A stretch of 64,000 nt of DNA from Lentibacillus siamensis (lineage in GTDB: Bacteria; Bacillota; Bacilli; Bacillales; Amphibacillaceae), in the NCBI RefSeq assembly GCF_039522605.1, contig NZ_BAAADS010000012.1:329179-393178 (forward strand), given 5' to 3'. Both the position numbers and the translations under genes were made by a program. This document shows positions 1 to 9,185 of this stretch, one piece after another (within the stretch, counting starts at the first letter, position 1; every line of letters starts with the position of its first letter). The notes beneath the pieces are model-generated. The model was not told where the DNA came from and made no database searches. It worked only from the letters and a program-made list of their open reading frames with translations.

Positions 1-930
1 GCACTGGCAGAAGCTGTAACGCTAAGTGCCGGACAGACAAAACGAAAGAAAATTCTTGTTTCCAAGGCTATACATCCTGAGTCCCGGGCGGTAATTGATA
101 CGTATGCGAAAGGACCACATCTTGAGGTTGTAGAAATTGACCATCGGGATGGGAAAACAGACCTGGAACAGCTGAAAAATGAATTGGACGAAAATACGGC
201 GAGTGTTGTGATGCAATATCCGAACTTTTTCGGACAGGTTGAACCGTTGGAAAAAATAAATGAAATCATCCGACAGCAGAAAAAGACAATGTTTATTGTG
301 TCCAGTAACCCGCTTGCACTTGGGTATTTGACACCACCTGGTGATTTTGGTGCGGATATTGTTGTCGGTGATACACAAGTATTTGGTATCCCTGCACAAT
401 TTGGCGGACCACACTGCGGTTACTTTGCAACGACTGATAAATTAAAGCGGAAAGTTCCTGGCCGGCTGGTGGGGCAAACAACAGACGAAGATGGTGTCCG
501 TGGATTTGTTCTGACATTGCAGGCACGTGAGCAGCATATCAGGCGTGATAAGGCCACTTCCAATATCTGCTCAAACCAGGCTTTGAACGCATTAGCAAGT
601 TCTGTTGCAATGAGTTCAATCGGCAAGCATGGCATCCGGAAAATGGCGGAATTAAATATGCAAAAGGCCCGTTATGCCAAGCAGCAATTTGAAAAGAACG
701 ATATTCCAGCAATATTTGGCGGTCCATTTTTTAATGAGTTGGTGGTAAAGCTTGCGGTTGATCCTGAAACTGCAAATGAAGAGCTCCGTACGAAAGGAAT
801 CATCGGCGGGTATGATCTTGGCAGGGATTATCCGGAACTGAAAGGGCATATGTTAGTAGCTGTAACAGAGATTCGGACAAAGGAAGAGATTGACACTTTT
901 GTGAAAGAATTGGGGGATATCCATGGCTAA
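1..930 (+). CDS. gcvPA: Glycine dehydrogenase (decarboxylating) subunit 1, 5'-truncated by the window edge
   Basis: This is the N-terminal-type half of the split glycine cleavage P protein, which with GcvPB decarboxylates glycine and passes the aminomethyl group to the lipoylated H protein. The frame is open from base 1 and runs 309 residues to the stop, so the true start lies before the window. It reads as GcvPA throughout, including the stretches GGPHCGYFATTDKLKRKVPG and RREQHIRR-like (REQHIRRDKATSNICSNQAL). Its last bases overlap the start of gcvPB by 8 nt, which fits translational coupling of the two halves. A glycine riboswitch and gcvT would be expected upstream, outside the window. Confidence 0.96.
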   Translation, partial: ALAEAVTLSAGQTKRKKILVSKAIHPESRAVIDTYAKGPHLEVVEIDHRDGKTDLEQLKNELDENTASVVMQYPNFFGQVEPLEKINEIIRQQKKTMFIVSSNPLALGYLTPPGDFGADIVVGDTQVFGIPAQFGGPHCGYFATTDKLKRKVPGRLVGQTTDEDGVRGFVLTLQAREQHIRRDKATSNICSNQALNALASSVAMSSIGKHGIRKMAELNMQKARYAKQQFEKNDIPAIFGGPFFNELVVKLAVDPETANEELRTKGIIGGYDLGRDYPELKGHMLVAVTEIRTKEEIDTFVKELGDIHG

Positions 931-2395
931 TACAAACTTTCCATTGATTTTTGAACGAAGCAAAGAAGGAAGAACAAGTTACAGTTTTCCGGAACTGGAT
1001 GTACCTGAAACGGATTTGGACAGTGAATTTGAGGATATGTATGTACGACAGGAGGCCCCGGATTTACCGGAAATAAGTGAACTGGAAATTATGCGTCATT
1101 ACACAGCATTATCAAATCGGAATTATGGTGTTGATTCCGGTTTTTACCCACTTGGATCGTGCACGATGAAATACAACCCAAAAATTAATGAAGATGTTGC
1201 AAGGCTGCCTGGATTCAGCCATATTCACCCATTGCAGGATGAAAAAAGCGTCCAGGGTGCAATGGAAATGATGTATGATCTGCAGCAGGCATTGGGGGAA
1301 ATCACTGGAATGCATAAGGTCTCACTGCAGCCTTCAGCAGGTGCACAGGGTGAGTGGACCGGTTTAATGATGATACGTGCATATCATGAGGCAAATGGTG
1401 ATTATAACCGCACACAGGTCGTTGTACCAGATTCAGCGCACGGCACAAATCCTGCATCGGCTAAAGTTGCCGGGTTTGATGCAGTAACGGTTAAAACGAA
1501 CGAACATGGTCTGGTTGATTTGGAGGATTTGAAGCGGGTTGTTACTGAGGAAACTGCAGCACTCATGCTGACGAATCCTAACACATTGGGACTGTTTGAA
1601 ACGGAAATCCTGGAAATGGCTGAAGTCATCCATGGTGTTGGCGGCAAGTTGTACTATGATGGGGCAAATCTGAATGCCATCATGGGCTACACGCGTCCCG
1701 GCGACATGGGTTTTGATGTTGTGCATTTGAATCTGCACAAGACGTTCACAGGGCCACATGGCGGTGGTGGCCCGGGTTCAGGTCCGGTTGGTGTGTCAGA
1801 TGAGCTTGCAGCCTTTTTGCCAAAGCCCTTGCTCGTAAAACAGGACAATGAATATCGGTTTAATTATGATCGTCCCCAGTCAATTGGACGTGTTAAACCA
1901 TACTATGGCAACTTTGGAATAAATCTGCGTGCTTATACGTATATTCGGACGATGGGTGCAGAAGGCCTGAAGAAAGTCAGTGAGTATGCGGTCCTGAATG
2001 CAAACTATATGATGCGGAAACTGGAGAAGGAATATGTTCTGCCGTATCCACAGCATTGTAAACATGAATTTGTTTTATCTGGTAAAAAGCAGAAGAAATT
2101 AGGTGTTCGTACATTGGATATCGCTAAGCGTCTGCTTGACTATGGTTATCATCCGCCTACCATCTATTTCCCATTGAACGTTGAGGAGGCTTTGATGGTT
2201 GAACCGACTGAAACCGAAGCAAAAGAAACACTGGACGGCTTCGTTGATACAATGCTTACCATTTCAGATGAGGCTAAAAATGATCCGGAACTTGTTCAGG
2301 AAGCTCCGCATAATACAATCGTAAAACGGATGGATGAGACAACTGCAGCAAGAAAACCGATATTGCGCTATCAGCGAGAAAATAATAATAGATAG
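923..2395 (+). CDS. gcvPB: Glycine dehydrogenase (decarboxylating) subunit 2
   Basis: This is the pyridoxal-phosphate-carrying half of the P protein, 490 residues, the usual length. The PLP lysine is K273 in HLNLHKTFTGPHGGG, followed by the glycine-rich loop GGGGPGSGP typical of the family. An early conserved block, GFYPLGSCTMKYNPK, is intact. The ATG lies inside the end of gcvPA (8-nt overlap), so both are made from one transcript. A hairpin with a T-rich tail about 100 nt downstream probably ends the operon. Confidence 0.97.
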   Translation: MANTNFPLIFERSKEGRTSYSFPELDVPETDLDSEFEDMYVRQEAPDLPEISELEIMRHYTALSNRNYGVDSGFYPLGSCTMKYNPKINEDVARLPGFSHIHPLQDEKSVQGAMEMMYDLQQALGEITGMHKVSLQPSAGAQGEWTGLMMIRAYHEANGDYNRTQVVVPDSAHGTNPASAKVAGFDAVTVKTNEHGLVDLEDLKRVVTEETAALMLTNPNTLGLFETEILEMAEVIHGVGGKLYYDGANLNAIMGYTRPGDMGFDVVHLNLHKTFTGPHGGGGPGSGPVGVSDELAAFLPKPLLVKQDNEYRFNYDRPQSIGRVKPYYGNFGINLRAYTYIRTMGAEGLKKVSEYAVLNANYMMRKLEKEYVLPYPQHCKHEFVLSGKKQKKLGVRTLDIAKRLLDYGYHPPTIYFPLNVEEALMVEPTETEAKETLDGFVDTMLTISDEAKNDPELVQEAPHNTIVKRMDETTAARKPILRYQRENNNR

Positions 2396-2414
2396 GACAA
2401 GCTGATTTTCAGCC

Positions 2415-2490
2415 GATTAGAAAACGTGGTTGTCACCAATCTTTTAGGTGATAGCCATCGTTGCACTCATGCAGCACATTTAACTGCTAA
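2415..2490 (-). repeat. Dispersed repeat A, copy 1 (reverse orientation)
   Basis: The reverse complement matches the copies at 16.3 and 48.0 kb: an ATTAGAAAAC edge, an inverted pair GTCACC (2432-2437) / GGTGAT (2447-2452), then a TTGCAC / ATGCAG stretch. It sits between the gcvPB stop and the gcvPB terminator. No open reading frame of substance runs through it. Confidence 0.75.
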
Positions 2491-2493
2491 AAA

Positions 2494-2537
2494 GTAGCAA
2501 CTGCCCTTATACTATTGTGGGTGGTTGCTATTTTAGC
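2494..2537 (+). terminator. Rho-independent terminator of the gcv operon
   Basis: A 12-bp stem pairs TAGCAACTGCCC (2495-2506) with GGGTGGTTGCTA (2519-2530), with two G-U pairs, followed by TTTTAG. It lies about 100 nt after the gcvPB stop. Confidence 0.7.
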
Positions 2538-2573
2538 GTATCCGTCGGTATACTACTTTAAAAACGGACGGCA

Positions 2574-2606
2574 GAAAAAATGGGCGGGAATGTATTTCCC
2601 GTCCAT
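2574..2606 (-). terminator. Terminator of yqhL (probably bidirectional)
   Basis: ATGGGCGGGAA (2580-2590) pairs with TTCCCGTCCAT (2596-2606). On the minus strand the stem directly follows the yqhL stop and runs into a T tract (the A run at 2574-2580). Confidence 0.8.
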
Positions 2607-2972
2607 TTATTTTATCTTACCGGACCATTTCTTAAATCCGCCTTTAAGTTGACTTATATCCTCATATCCTTTTTTATGGAGAAGTTGTGCAGCTCTTGCT
2701 GATCTTGAACCGCTTTGACAATAAAGGTAAACCGGCTTATCTTTTCTCAGTTCGATAAGACGTTGCTTCATCTGTGTAAGTGGTATGTTACGTGCTCCCA
2801 GGATGTGTCCTTTTTTAAATTCCTGAGGTTCTCGTACATCAATTAATTGAGCTTTGCGATATCCTTCACGAAATTGATCTTCAGTCAATGTTTTTAAGAA
2901 GTTCCGTTGTCTAAAGTACCTAAACATCAGAAATCCAAATACAATTACTAAAGCAATTACTAAAAATTCCAT
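2607..2972 (-). CDS. yqhL: Membrane-anchored rhodanese-like protein YqhL
   Basis: A 121-residue protein with one N-terminal membrane segment (about residues 3-18) and a single rhodanese domain. C85 in YLYCQSGSRSAR forms the six-residue CxxxxxR active-site loop typical of sulfurtransferases. The motif IDVREPQEF at about 45-52 is the other family hallmark. It probably handles persulfide sulfur at the inner face of the membrane; the physiological substrate is not known. The start is preceded by GGGGG on the coding strand. Its position next to gcvPB on the opposite strand matches B. subtilis, but lipM, which follows there, is not present here. Confidence 0.9.
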   Translation of the reverse strand: MEFLVIALVIVFGFLMFRYFRQRNFLKTLTEDQFREGYRKAQLIDVREPQEFKKGHILGARNIPLTQMKQRLIELRKDKPVYLYCQSGSRSARAAQLLHKKGYEDISQLKGGFKKWSGKIK

Positions 2973-3193
2973 TTATGATCCCCCGTATTTCTCTTATGTG
3001 TCTACTCTATTATATGTTGGAATGGTTTATTTTTCAAAGTATTTTTCTTTTGGTCCGCGATTTTGTTGTATTTTGGCTATATACGATATTTCATTTGGAA
3101 TTGCAAACTGCAAAATTGTTATAAAGTACAAAAATATATTCAGATAGCTGATTTATACTCGATATTTTGCGTTTTAATCTTAATTTTCTTGTG

Positions 3194-3269
3194 TTGACAT
3201 TTGCAATTCGTTTCGTTCAATTTTCTATATATAGTGTTCTTTATAAAATACAAGCACAATATATTGTTT
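3194..3269 (+). promoter_or_regulatory. nrdJ promoter region with two NrdR-type boxes
   Basis: Two AT-rich palindromes match the NrdR box pattern (acaCwAtATaTwGtgt): CTATATATAG within 3222-3237, flanked by tgt, and CAATATATTG within 3254-3269. Their conserved C positions (3225 and 3257) are 32 bp apart, close to three helical turns, as expected for paired NrdR boxes. A TTGACA -35-like hexamer is at 3194-3199, with a weak -10 (TTCAAT) at 3216-3221, so the first box would cover the transcription start. NrdR represses ribonucleotide reductase genes when dATP is high. Confidence 0.75.
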
Positions 3270-3353
3270 TTATTAGGTGGAGTGTGATATGTTTATAGCA
3301 AGAAAGTAATGAGTACGTTTTGATACTTGAATCTTGATTAAGGGGCGATGGAT

Positions 3354-5918
3354 ATGTCGATTGCTGTAGAAAAGAGCAGAAATATCGATTTGCAAACATT
3401 AAACGCGGATATCAAATTATTTCCACAGGTTCATCCTGTGACAGATGACATGAAACTGACACATAAAGGAGTGTCCCGATTAGTCATGCTGGACAGGTAT
3501 GCCTTTAAGGATACAGAGAAAAAGACATTAAAGGAAGGAGATTTCGTTGTCCTTACAGTGAAGGCGGATCCGAAATTCCCTGCCCGAGGATTAGGATATG
3601 TGAAATCTGTAAATTGGTCAAGCAAACAGGCAAAAATAAAGGTGGATGCAGAATTTTTATCTGTCCTGGACGAGGAAGATGAAGCGTCATCCGGAATTGT
3701 TACACGATCATTGGATGTAATCGACAAACCATTGGAAGTATTTTATGAACAAATTGCCAAGCGAAACGCTACTGGGCTGGCAAATGTAGAAACAACAGAT
3801 GAAAAACAAAAGGAATGGTTCGAGAAATTTAATGATGAGCTCAGCAGGATGAATTTCATCCCGGCAGGTCGTGTGCTATATGGAGCTGGAACTGAGACGG
3901 ATGTAACGTATTTTAATTGTTATGTCATGCCTTATATCCGGGATTCCCGGGAAGGCATTTCCGACCACCGTAAACAGGTGATGGAAATAATGTCACGCGG
4001 TGGCGGGGTAGGAACGAATGGTTCTACATTAAGGCCGCGAAACACACTGGCAAGAGGAGTTAACGGTAAATCATCCGGGTCGGTATCATGGCTTGATGAC
4101 ATAGCCAAGCTTACACACCTGGTGGAACAGGGCGGTTCAAGGCGAGGCGCCCAAATGATCATGCTTGTGGATTCACATCCGGATGTAATGGAATTTATCA
4201 TTTCAAAAATGCAGAACCCGCGTATTCTACGTTATTTGATTGAGAATACAGAAGATGAACAGATTAGGCAGTTAGCACAGGAGAAGCTGAATTTTAAGCC
4301 GTTAACTGAAACAGAATCTGATTTATATCAGGGAATTCTTAATTATCGTTCCATGCCTGGACAGGGAGGATTTTCCCAGGCGGCGTTCAAAGAGGCGGAA
4401 CAGAAACTGTTGACGGGCGGAACATATACAGTTCATAATTCCGAATTTCTTACCGGTGCAAATATTTCCGTGTGTATTACAAAGGATTTGATGAAAGCAA
4501 TCGAAAACGATGAAATGTATGAACTGCGTTTTCCAGATGTGGAAAATTATACGCCAGAGGAAATGGCGGTGTATAATGACAAATGGCATGAAATCGGTGA
4601 TGTTCGCGAATGGGAAGAGATGGGATATGGAGTACGTGTTTACCGCAGAGTTCGGGCGCGTGAATTATGGAACCTGATTAACATTTGTGCAACATATTCA
4701 GCTGAACCGGGAATATTTTATATTGATAATGCCAACGAGATGACGAATGCCAGAGCCTATGGAGACCAGGTTGTTGCAACTAATCCATGTGGTGAACAAC
4801 CACTTGCACCATATTCCGTATGTAATCTTGCAGCGGTTAATCTGGCTGAAATGGCTGATAAAGAAAATAAACAGGTTAACTTTGAAAAACTTAGACAAAC
4901 CGTGAAAACGGGGGTTCGAATGCAGGATAACGTCATCGATGCCACACCATATTTTCTCGAAGAAAACAAAAAGCAGGCACTTGGTGAACGAAGAGTCGGT
5001 CTGGGTGTTATGGGACTTCATGACTTATTGATTTACTGCGAAACTGAATACGGTTCTGCAGAAGGAAATAAATTGGTTGACCGGATTTTTGAAGCAATTG
5101 CAACCACTGCATACCGTGAATCAATCGAACTGGCAAAAGAAAAAGGAAGTTTTCCTTTTCTTGTTGGAAAAACAGATGAAGAAACCAGATCATTACGTGA
5201 AGCATTTATCAATACCGGCTATATGCAAAAGATGCCGGAAGATATCCGGGAGAATATTATGGAGAATGGAATCCGCAACTCGCACTTGTTAACAGTAGCT
5301 CCAACCGGGTCCACCGGTACAATGGCAGGTGTATCAACCGGACTTGAGCCATATTTTTCATTCTCCTACTACAGAAGCGGACGACTTGGCAAGTTTATTG
5401 AGGTGAAAGCAGATATTGTTGAAGAATATCTGGATCGAAACCCTCAACAAGTTTCGGAAAATTTGCCGGGATTCTTTGTGACGGCAATGGATCTTGCGCC
5501 GGAAGCACATGCTGATACACAATGTGTTATCCAGCGTTGGGTGGACAGTTCCATTTCCAAAACAGTTAACGCTCCAAAAGGATATACAGTGGATCAAGTG
5601 GAGAAAGTATACCGCAGATTATACAACGGCGGGGCAAAAGGCGGCACCGTTTATGTTGATGGGAGCCGTGACACCCAGGTTTTGACATTGAAGGCCGAAG
5701 AGAATTCATTTGGTGAACAAACAGAACTTTTTGATGAAGATACGGAAAAGCCAAAAGTCGTGTTAATGGACACCATTCAGGAACTGGATAAAACGGATGT
5801 AACAATCGGCTCAGAAGTCGGCGATACGTGTCCGGTATGCCGAAAAGGCAGTGTGGAAGATATTGGCGGATGCAACACTTGTACAAGCTGTGGAGCTCAA
5901 TTGAAATGCGGATTATAA
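3354..5918 (+). CDS. nrdJ: Class II (adenosylcobalamin-dependent) ribonucleoside-diphosphate reductase
   Basis: Reduces ribonucleotides to deoxyribonucleotides using adenosylcobalamin to make the thiyl radical, so it works with or without oxygen. The protein is 854 residues. It carries the finger-loop motif NPCGEQPLAP (N477, C479), the PTGSTGTMAGVSTGLEP block and a C-terminal cysteine-rich tail (CPVC from C826, then CNTCTSC and a final C), the redox-active/zinc-ribbon tail of NrdJ. I prefer ATG 3354 to the in-frame ATG at 3348 because AGGGG at 3341-3345 is 8 nt from the former and only 2 nt from the latter. It is monocistronic, with NrdR-type boxes upstream and a strong terminator downstream. 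B12 dependence is shared with the mutase at 42.8-45.3 kb. Confidence 0.95.
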   Translation: MSIAVEKSRNIDLQTLNADIKLFPQVHPVTDDMKLTHKGVSRLVMLDRYAFKDTEKKTLKEGDFVVLTVKADPKFPARGLGYVKSVNWSSKQAKIKVDAEFLSVLDEEDEASSGIVTRSLDVIDKPLEVFYEQIAKRNATGLANVETTDEKQKEWFEKFNDELSRMNFIPAGRVLYGAGTETDVTYFNCYVMPYIRDSREGISDHRKQVMEIMSRGGGVGTNGSTLRPRNTLARGVNGKSSGSVSWLDDIAKLTHLVEQGGSRRGAQMIMLVDSHPDVMEFIISKMQNPRILRYLIENTEDEQIRQLAQEKLNFKPLTETESDLYQGILNYRSMPGQGGFSQAAFKEAEQKLLTGGTYTVHNSEFLTGANISVCITKDLMKAIENDEMYELRFPDVENYTPEEMAVYNDKWHEIGDVREWEEMGYGVRVYRRVRARELWNLINICATYSAEPGIFYIDNANEMTNARAYGDQVVATNPCGEQPLAPYSVCNLAAVNLAEMADKENKQVNFEKLRQTVKTGVRMQDNVIDATPYFLEENKKQALGERRVGLGVMGLHDLLIYCETEYGSAEGNKLVDRIFEAIATTAYRESIELAKEKGSFPFLVGKTDEETRSLREAFINTGYMQKMPEDIRENIMENGIRNSHLLTVAPTGSTGTMAGVSTGLEPYFSFSYYRSGRLGKFIEVKADIVEEYLDRNPQQVSENLPGFFVTAMDLAPEAHADTQCVIQRWVDSSISKTVNAPKGYTVDQVEKVYRRLYNGGAKGGTVYVDGSRDTQVLTLKAEENSFGEQTELFDEDTEKPKVVLMDTIQELDKTDVTIGSEVGDTCPVCRKGSVEDIGGCNTCTSCGAQLKCGL

Positions 5919-5927
5919 GCATTTGCG

Positions 5928-5957
5928 GGAGAACGGATAATTTCCGTTCTCCTTTAT
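5928..5957 (+). terminator. nrdJ terminator
   Basis: GGAGAACGGA and TCCGTTCTCC form a 10-bp stem with a short AT loop, followed by TTTATTT, starting 10 nt after the nrdJ stop. Confidence 0.85.
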
Positions 5958-6121
5958 TTAAAGAAATGGGAAAAACTTTTCCAACGTCATCCTGTCATAT
6001 ACAAAGGGGATAATGCCCGCATTTCCTATAGTTTGCCTAATATTTGTGATTCCTGTATGCTCTTTACTAAGAAACATTGTTGTACATACTAAAAATTTAT
6101 TCATTGAAATGAGCTGATAAC

Positions 6122-6541
6122 ATGCCAACTCCGAGTATGGAAGATTACATCGAACAGATATACAATTTGATTGAGTCCAAAGGTTACGCACGTGTATCGG
6201 ACATTGCTGAAGCACTGGAAGTTCATCCATCTTCTGTGACAAAAATGGTTCAAAAACTGGATAAAGATGAATATTTGAATTATGAAAAATACAGAGGATT
6301 CATTTTAACAGCGAAAGGCAAAAAAATTGGCGAACGTCTCGTGTTCCGTCATGAATTGTTGGAAGATTTCCTTGAGATAATCGGGGTGGATGAAGATAAA
6401 GTTTATGAAGATGTGGAAGGTATTGAACATCATCTTAGCTGGACTTCCATCGACCGAATAGGTGACTTGGTGCAATATTTCAAAGAAGATGAGCAACGAA
6501 TTACAGACTTACGGCATGTTCAACTGAACAAGGAAAAATGA
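6122..6541 (+). CDS. mntR: Manganese-responsive transcriptional regulator MntR
   Basis: A DtxR-family repressor of 139 residues that senses Mn(II) and controls manganese uptake genes. The N-terminus (MPTPSMEDYIEQIY) carries the metal ligands D8 and E11. The winged helix-turn-helix is at about 22-60 (SDIAEALEVHPSSVTKMVQKL). The metal-binding/dimer helix contains H77-region RHELLEDF and EGIEHHLSW (E99/E102/H103 equivalents). The ribosome site is weak. A TTTGCCTA string at about 6033 resembles half of an MntR operator, but the second half is not convincing. It lies between nrdJ and the patatin gene, as in related Bacillaceae. Confidence 0.95.
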   Translation: MPTPSMEDYIEQIYNLIESKGYARVSDIAEALEVHPSSVTKMVQKLDKDEYLNYEKYRGFILTAKGKKIGERLVFRHELLEDFLEIIGVDEDKVYEDVEGIEHHLSWTSIDRIGDLVQYFKEDEQRITDLRHVQLNKEK

Positions 6542-6616
6542 TTTGTACTTGTACATCAGTTCTAAACCAGCTGTTGTTTTCTTAAAATGATAGAAAGCAC
6601 ATCTGGGAGGTTACTC

Positions 6617-7504
6617 ATGAAAATTGATGCTGTTTTTTCCGGCGGGGGTGTAAAGGCATATGCCTTAATAGGGGCATTACAAAGTATTGATGAGAACAAT
6701 CTGGCATTTGAACGTGTTGCCGGAACTTCTGCAGGAGCAATAATGGCTGCTTTCATTGCAGCAGGCTTCCGCACGAAGGATATCGGTGAGCTTATCCAGG
6801 ATTTGGATATTCAAAAATTATTGGATCCACCAAAAATAAGTTCTATCATTCCGATTACAAAGTGGCTTTTTTTGTACTTTCGCATGGGCCTGTATAAAGG
6901 GGACAGACTGGAAAAATGGTTGTATACCCAATTGGCAAAAAAAGAAATCTATACGTTCAATGATTTAAATCAGGACAGTCTGAAAGTGGTTGTCAGTGAT
7001 ATTTCACTGGGAAAAATGGTCATTATCCCTGATGATTTGCAGCGAATCTACGGGATTGACCCGAAATACTTTCCAGTCTCTAAAGCTGTCAGAATGAGTG
7101 CGGGGTACCCGTATTTTTTTGTTCCAAAGAAATTACCGGGGCAATCGAAACGGAAAAGTCTTATAGTTGATGGTGGACTGCTCAGTAATTTCCCATTGTG
7201 GATTTTCGAAAATGAAAGCAAGGAACAGGTTCGCCCGGTCCTGGGAATTAAGCTCAGCGCGTATTCCGGGAAACAGGAACCGCGAAAAATCAGCAATGCA
7301 CTGGATATGTTCCATGCTCTTTTTTCCACTATGCTGCAAGCGCACGATGCACGCTATATTTCATCTTCACATACGAATAATATTTTATTTATTCCTGTAA
7401 AACAGGTTGCATCGATGAATTTTGCGATTGGTGAGACGGAAAAGGAACGATTAATAAGACAGGGAAGAGAACGAGCAACGGAGTTTTTGAAAAAATGGCC
7501 ATAA
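6617..7504 (+). CDS. yqhO: Patatin-like phospholipase family protein (YqhO-like)
   Basis: A 295-residue cytosolic or peripheral lipid acyl hydrolase. The patatin signatures are all present: the oxyanion loop SGGGVKAYALIG near the N-terminus, the nucleophile S38 in GTSAGA, and the dyad aspartate D185 in VDGGLLSNFP. The natural lipid substrate is unknown. The start ATG at 6617 has GGGAGG 5 nt upstream; an in-frame ATG at 6587 has no ribosome site. It is convergent with yqhP. Confidence 0.92.
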   Translation: MKIDAVFSGGGVKAYALIGALQSIDENNLAFERVAGTSAGAIMAAFIAAGFRTKDIGELIQDLDIQKLLDPPKISSIIPITKWLFLYFRMGLYKGDRLEKWLYTQLAKKEIYTFNDLNQDSLKVVVSDISLGKMVIIPDDLQRIYGIDPKYFPVSKAVRMSAGYPYFFVPKKLPGQSKRKSLIVDGGLLSNFPLWIFENESKEQVRPVLGIKLSAYSGKQEPRKISNALDMFHALFSTMLQAHDARYISSSHTNNILFIPVKQVASMNFAIGETEKERLIRQGRERATEFLKKWP

Positions 7505-7540
7505 AAAAACCAAGCCATTCAGAAACTAGCTCGGTCTTTT
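7505..7540. terminator. Bidirectional terminator between yqhO-like gene and yqhP
   Basis: CCAAGC and GCTCGGT-type arms pair around a 13-nt loop, with an A run on the left and TTTT on the right, so it can serve both convergent genes. It overlaps the first bases after the patatin stop and the yqhP stop. Confidence 0.7.
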
Positions 7541-7893
7541 CGTTTTGATTTATTGCCATCAATTACGCGCAAATGGGAAGCACGCTTGTGTTTCCTTTTT
7601 TTATGCTGGAAAGGTTTGGTTCGATTGGATGATCCAGATTTTGGTTTTGCCTTTGTGTTTGCATATTTCGCTTTGGATTGCTTGACTGCCTGCTTAAATT
7701 TTCTGGAGTCACTTGTTGGATTGCGTTTTTTCACCAGAACAAAATAGACAAGTGCAGAAATGGCAGCACCAAACGCAAGCATCAGCAATACCGTAATAAG
7801 AAAGGACGCTGTATTTGTAAATAGCTGTGAAACTACTCCGATAACAGCAAGACCAATGACTGTATAAACAACGATCGAAAATTTATTATTCAT
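7519..7893 (-). CDS. yqhP: YqhP / SA1362-family membrane protein
   Basis: A 124-residue protein of unknown function with two predicted membrane helices in the first 60 residues (VYTVIGLAVIGVVSQLF and FLITVLLMLAFGAAISAL). A very basic, hydrophilic C-terminal tail rich in Lys, Arg, Ser and His probably faces the cytoplasm. The chosen start has a perfect AAAGGAGG 8 nt upstream; the longer in-frame start at 7914 would put that ribosome site inside the gene. Position next to the patatin gene matches the B. subtilis yqhO-yqhP order; yqhQ, expected next, is not here. Confidence 0.85.
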   Translation of the reverse strand: MNNKFSIVVYTVIGLAVIGVVSQLFTNTASFLITVLLMLAFGAAISALVYFVLVKKRNPTSDSRKFKQAVKQSKAKYANTKAKPKSGSSNRTKPFQHKKRKHKRASHLRVIDGNKSKRKDRASF

Positions 7894-8166
7894 CAGTACA
7901 TCCTCCTTTCGCATTTAGCCCCTTTATATTCTATATACCACATTTTCTTCATTTTATAGCATTACTTTTATAATAAATGCACATTTTTACATTATTACCT
8001 CTCAAAAACATTATATGCATTATTACTATTATTTCCCATTTATTTAAAAATAAACAATTCAACCCCTTTACATATTATTTTACTAGAAAAGTGCCCGTAA
8101 AACTAGTTATAAAAGCCATGATTTGATTTGGTTCATTTGGTAACACTAAAAATGGAGGTGGAAAGA
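7894..8166. other. AT-rich intergenic gap between divergent yqhP and yqhR
   Basis: About 270 bp, very AT-rich, and presumably holding the two divergent promoters. I see no confident -35/-10 pair and no RNA structure. Confidence 0.6.
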
Positions 8167-8676
8167 ATGAAAGTTGATAAAGAACTTAGTCAAAATAATC
8201 GGGAAGAATCCATGTCCGTTACAGCAAAATCTCTTGTTACAGGGTTTGCGGGCGGTTTAATCTGGAGTACCCTGGGTTTAATTATGTATTTTTTCAGTTT
8301 CTCGGAAGTAGCTCCCAGAAGTTTTGTTCTACGTTCCTGGAACACGGCTGAATGGACAAGTGGCTGGCTGGGCAATGTTCTCTCAATTATTATTATCGGC
8401 TTACTGTCACTCATCAGTGCATTTATTTACTATGGATTGTTCCGGAAAGTTAATACACTCTGGATGGGAGCCGCATTCGGAATTGTTTTGTGGGTTATTA
8501 TCTTTTTTGTCCTTCAGCCGGTTTATCCAAATGTTCCCGATCTTGTGAATTTAAACAGTTATACAATTGTTTCAACCATTTGCCTGTATATTCTTTATGG
8601 AACCTTTGTTGGTTATTCCATTTCATATGATTATGCTGACACAGTCAAAAAAGATGAACAGCAAAAGGAAAACTAA
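8167..8676 (+). CDS. yqhR: YqhR conserved membrane protein
   Basis: A 169-residue integral membrane protein with four predicted helices (residues roughly 20-45, 68-92, 100-122 and 135-157) and short charged ends. It matches the B. subtilis YqhR family of unknown function by size, topology and position just before aroQ. The start ATG 8167 is set by GGAGGTGG 6 nt upstream; an in-frame start at 8128 lacks a ribosome site. Confidence 0.85.
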   Translation: MKVDKELSQNNREESMSVTAKSLVTGFAGGLIWSTLGLIMYFFSFSEVAPRSFVLRSWNTAEWTSGWLGNVLSIIIIGLLSLISAFIYYGLFRKVNTLWMGAAFGIVLWVIIFFVLQPVYPNVPDLVNLNSYTIVSTICLYILYGTFVGYSISYDYADTVKKDEQQKEN

Positions 8677-8756
8677 AATTCAAACAATTATTCAAATGCG
8701 ATTGTTTATGATAAACTGTACTAGTCTGATTATATACAAGGGAATGGAATAATGTT

Positions 8757-9185
8757 ATGAAACGTCTTTTGTTGTTGAACGGCCCAAACATTAATTTGCT
8801 GGGAAAACGGGAAGAAGAATACTATGGTGAATTTACAATGCAGCATATCGAAGAAAATCTGGCCGCATTGGTTACGGCGCACGGGTTTAAACTGGACACC
8901 CGGCAATCCAATCATGAAGGCAGACTGGTTGATTATCTTCAGGAAGCAAATGGAGAATATGAAGGGATCATATTTAATCCTGCTGCATATACACATACCA
9001 GTATTGCGCTTCGTGATTGCATTAAGGCGATTGAAACTCCTGTGATTGAAGTACATATTTCCAACGTGCACAGCAGGGAGGAATTTCGTCGCCATTCTAT
9101 GCTGGCGCCTGTTTGCTATGGCCAAATCGTTGGGTTGGGGGTTTCAGGCTACCGGCTGGCTGCGATGGCATTCATGGACTGTTAA
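8757..9185 (+). CDS. aroQ: Type II 3-dehydroquinate dehydratase
   Basis: Converts 3-dehydroquinate to 3-dehydroshikimate in the shikimate pathway. At 142 residues it has the normal type II length. Family motifs are intact: LLLNGPNINLLGKRE at the N-terminus, the flexible-loop/Arg-Tyr region KREEEYYG, RQSNHEG, FNPAAYTHTS and EVHISNVHSREEFR with the catalytic His. It lies between yqhR and the peptidase gene, as in B. subtilis (yqhS). Confidence 0.96.
   Translation: MKRLLLLNGPNINLLGKREEEYYGEFTMQHIEENLAALVTAHGFKLDTRQSNHEGRLVDYLQEANGEYEGIIFNPAAYTHTSIALRDCIKAIETPVIEVHISNVHSREEFRRHSMLAPVCYGQIVGLGVSGYRLAAMAFMDC

Noticed and set aside
6028..6046. MntR operator before mntR
   Set aside because: Only one half-site (TTTGCCTA) matches; the second half is too degenerate to call.
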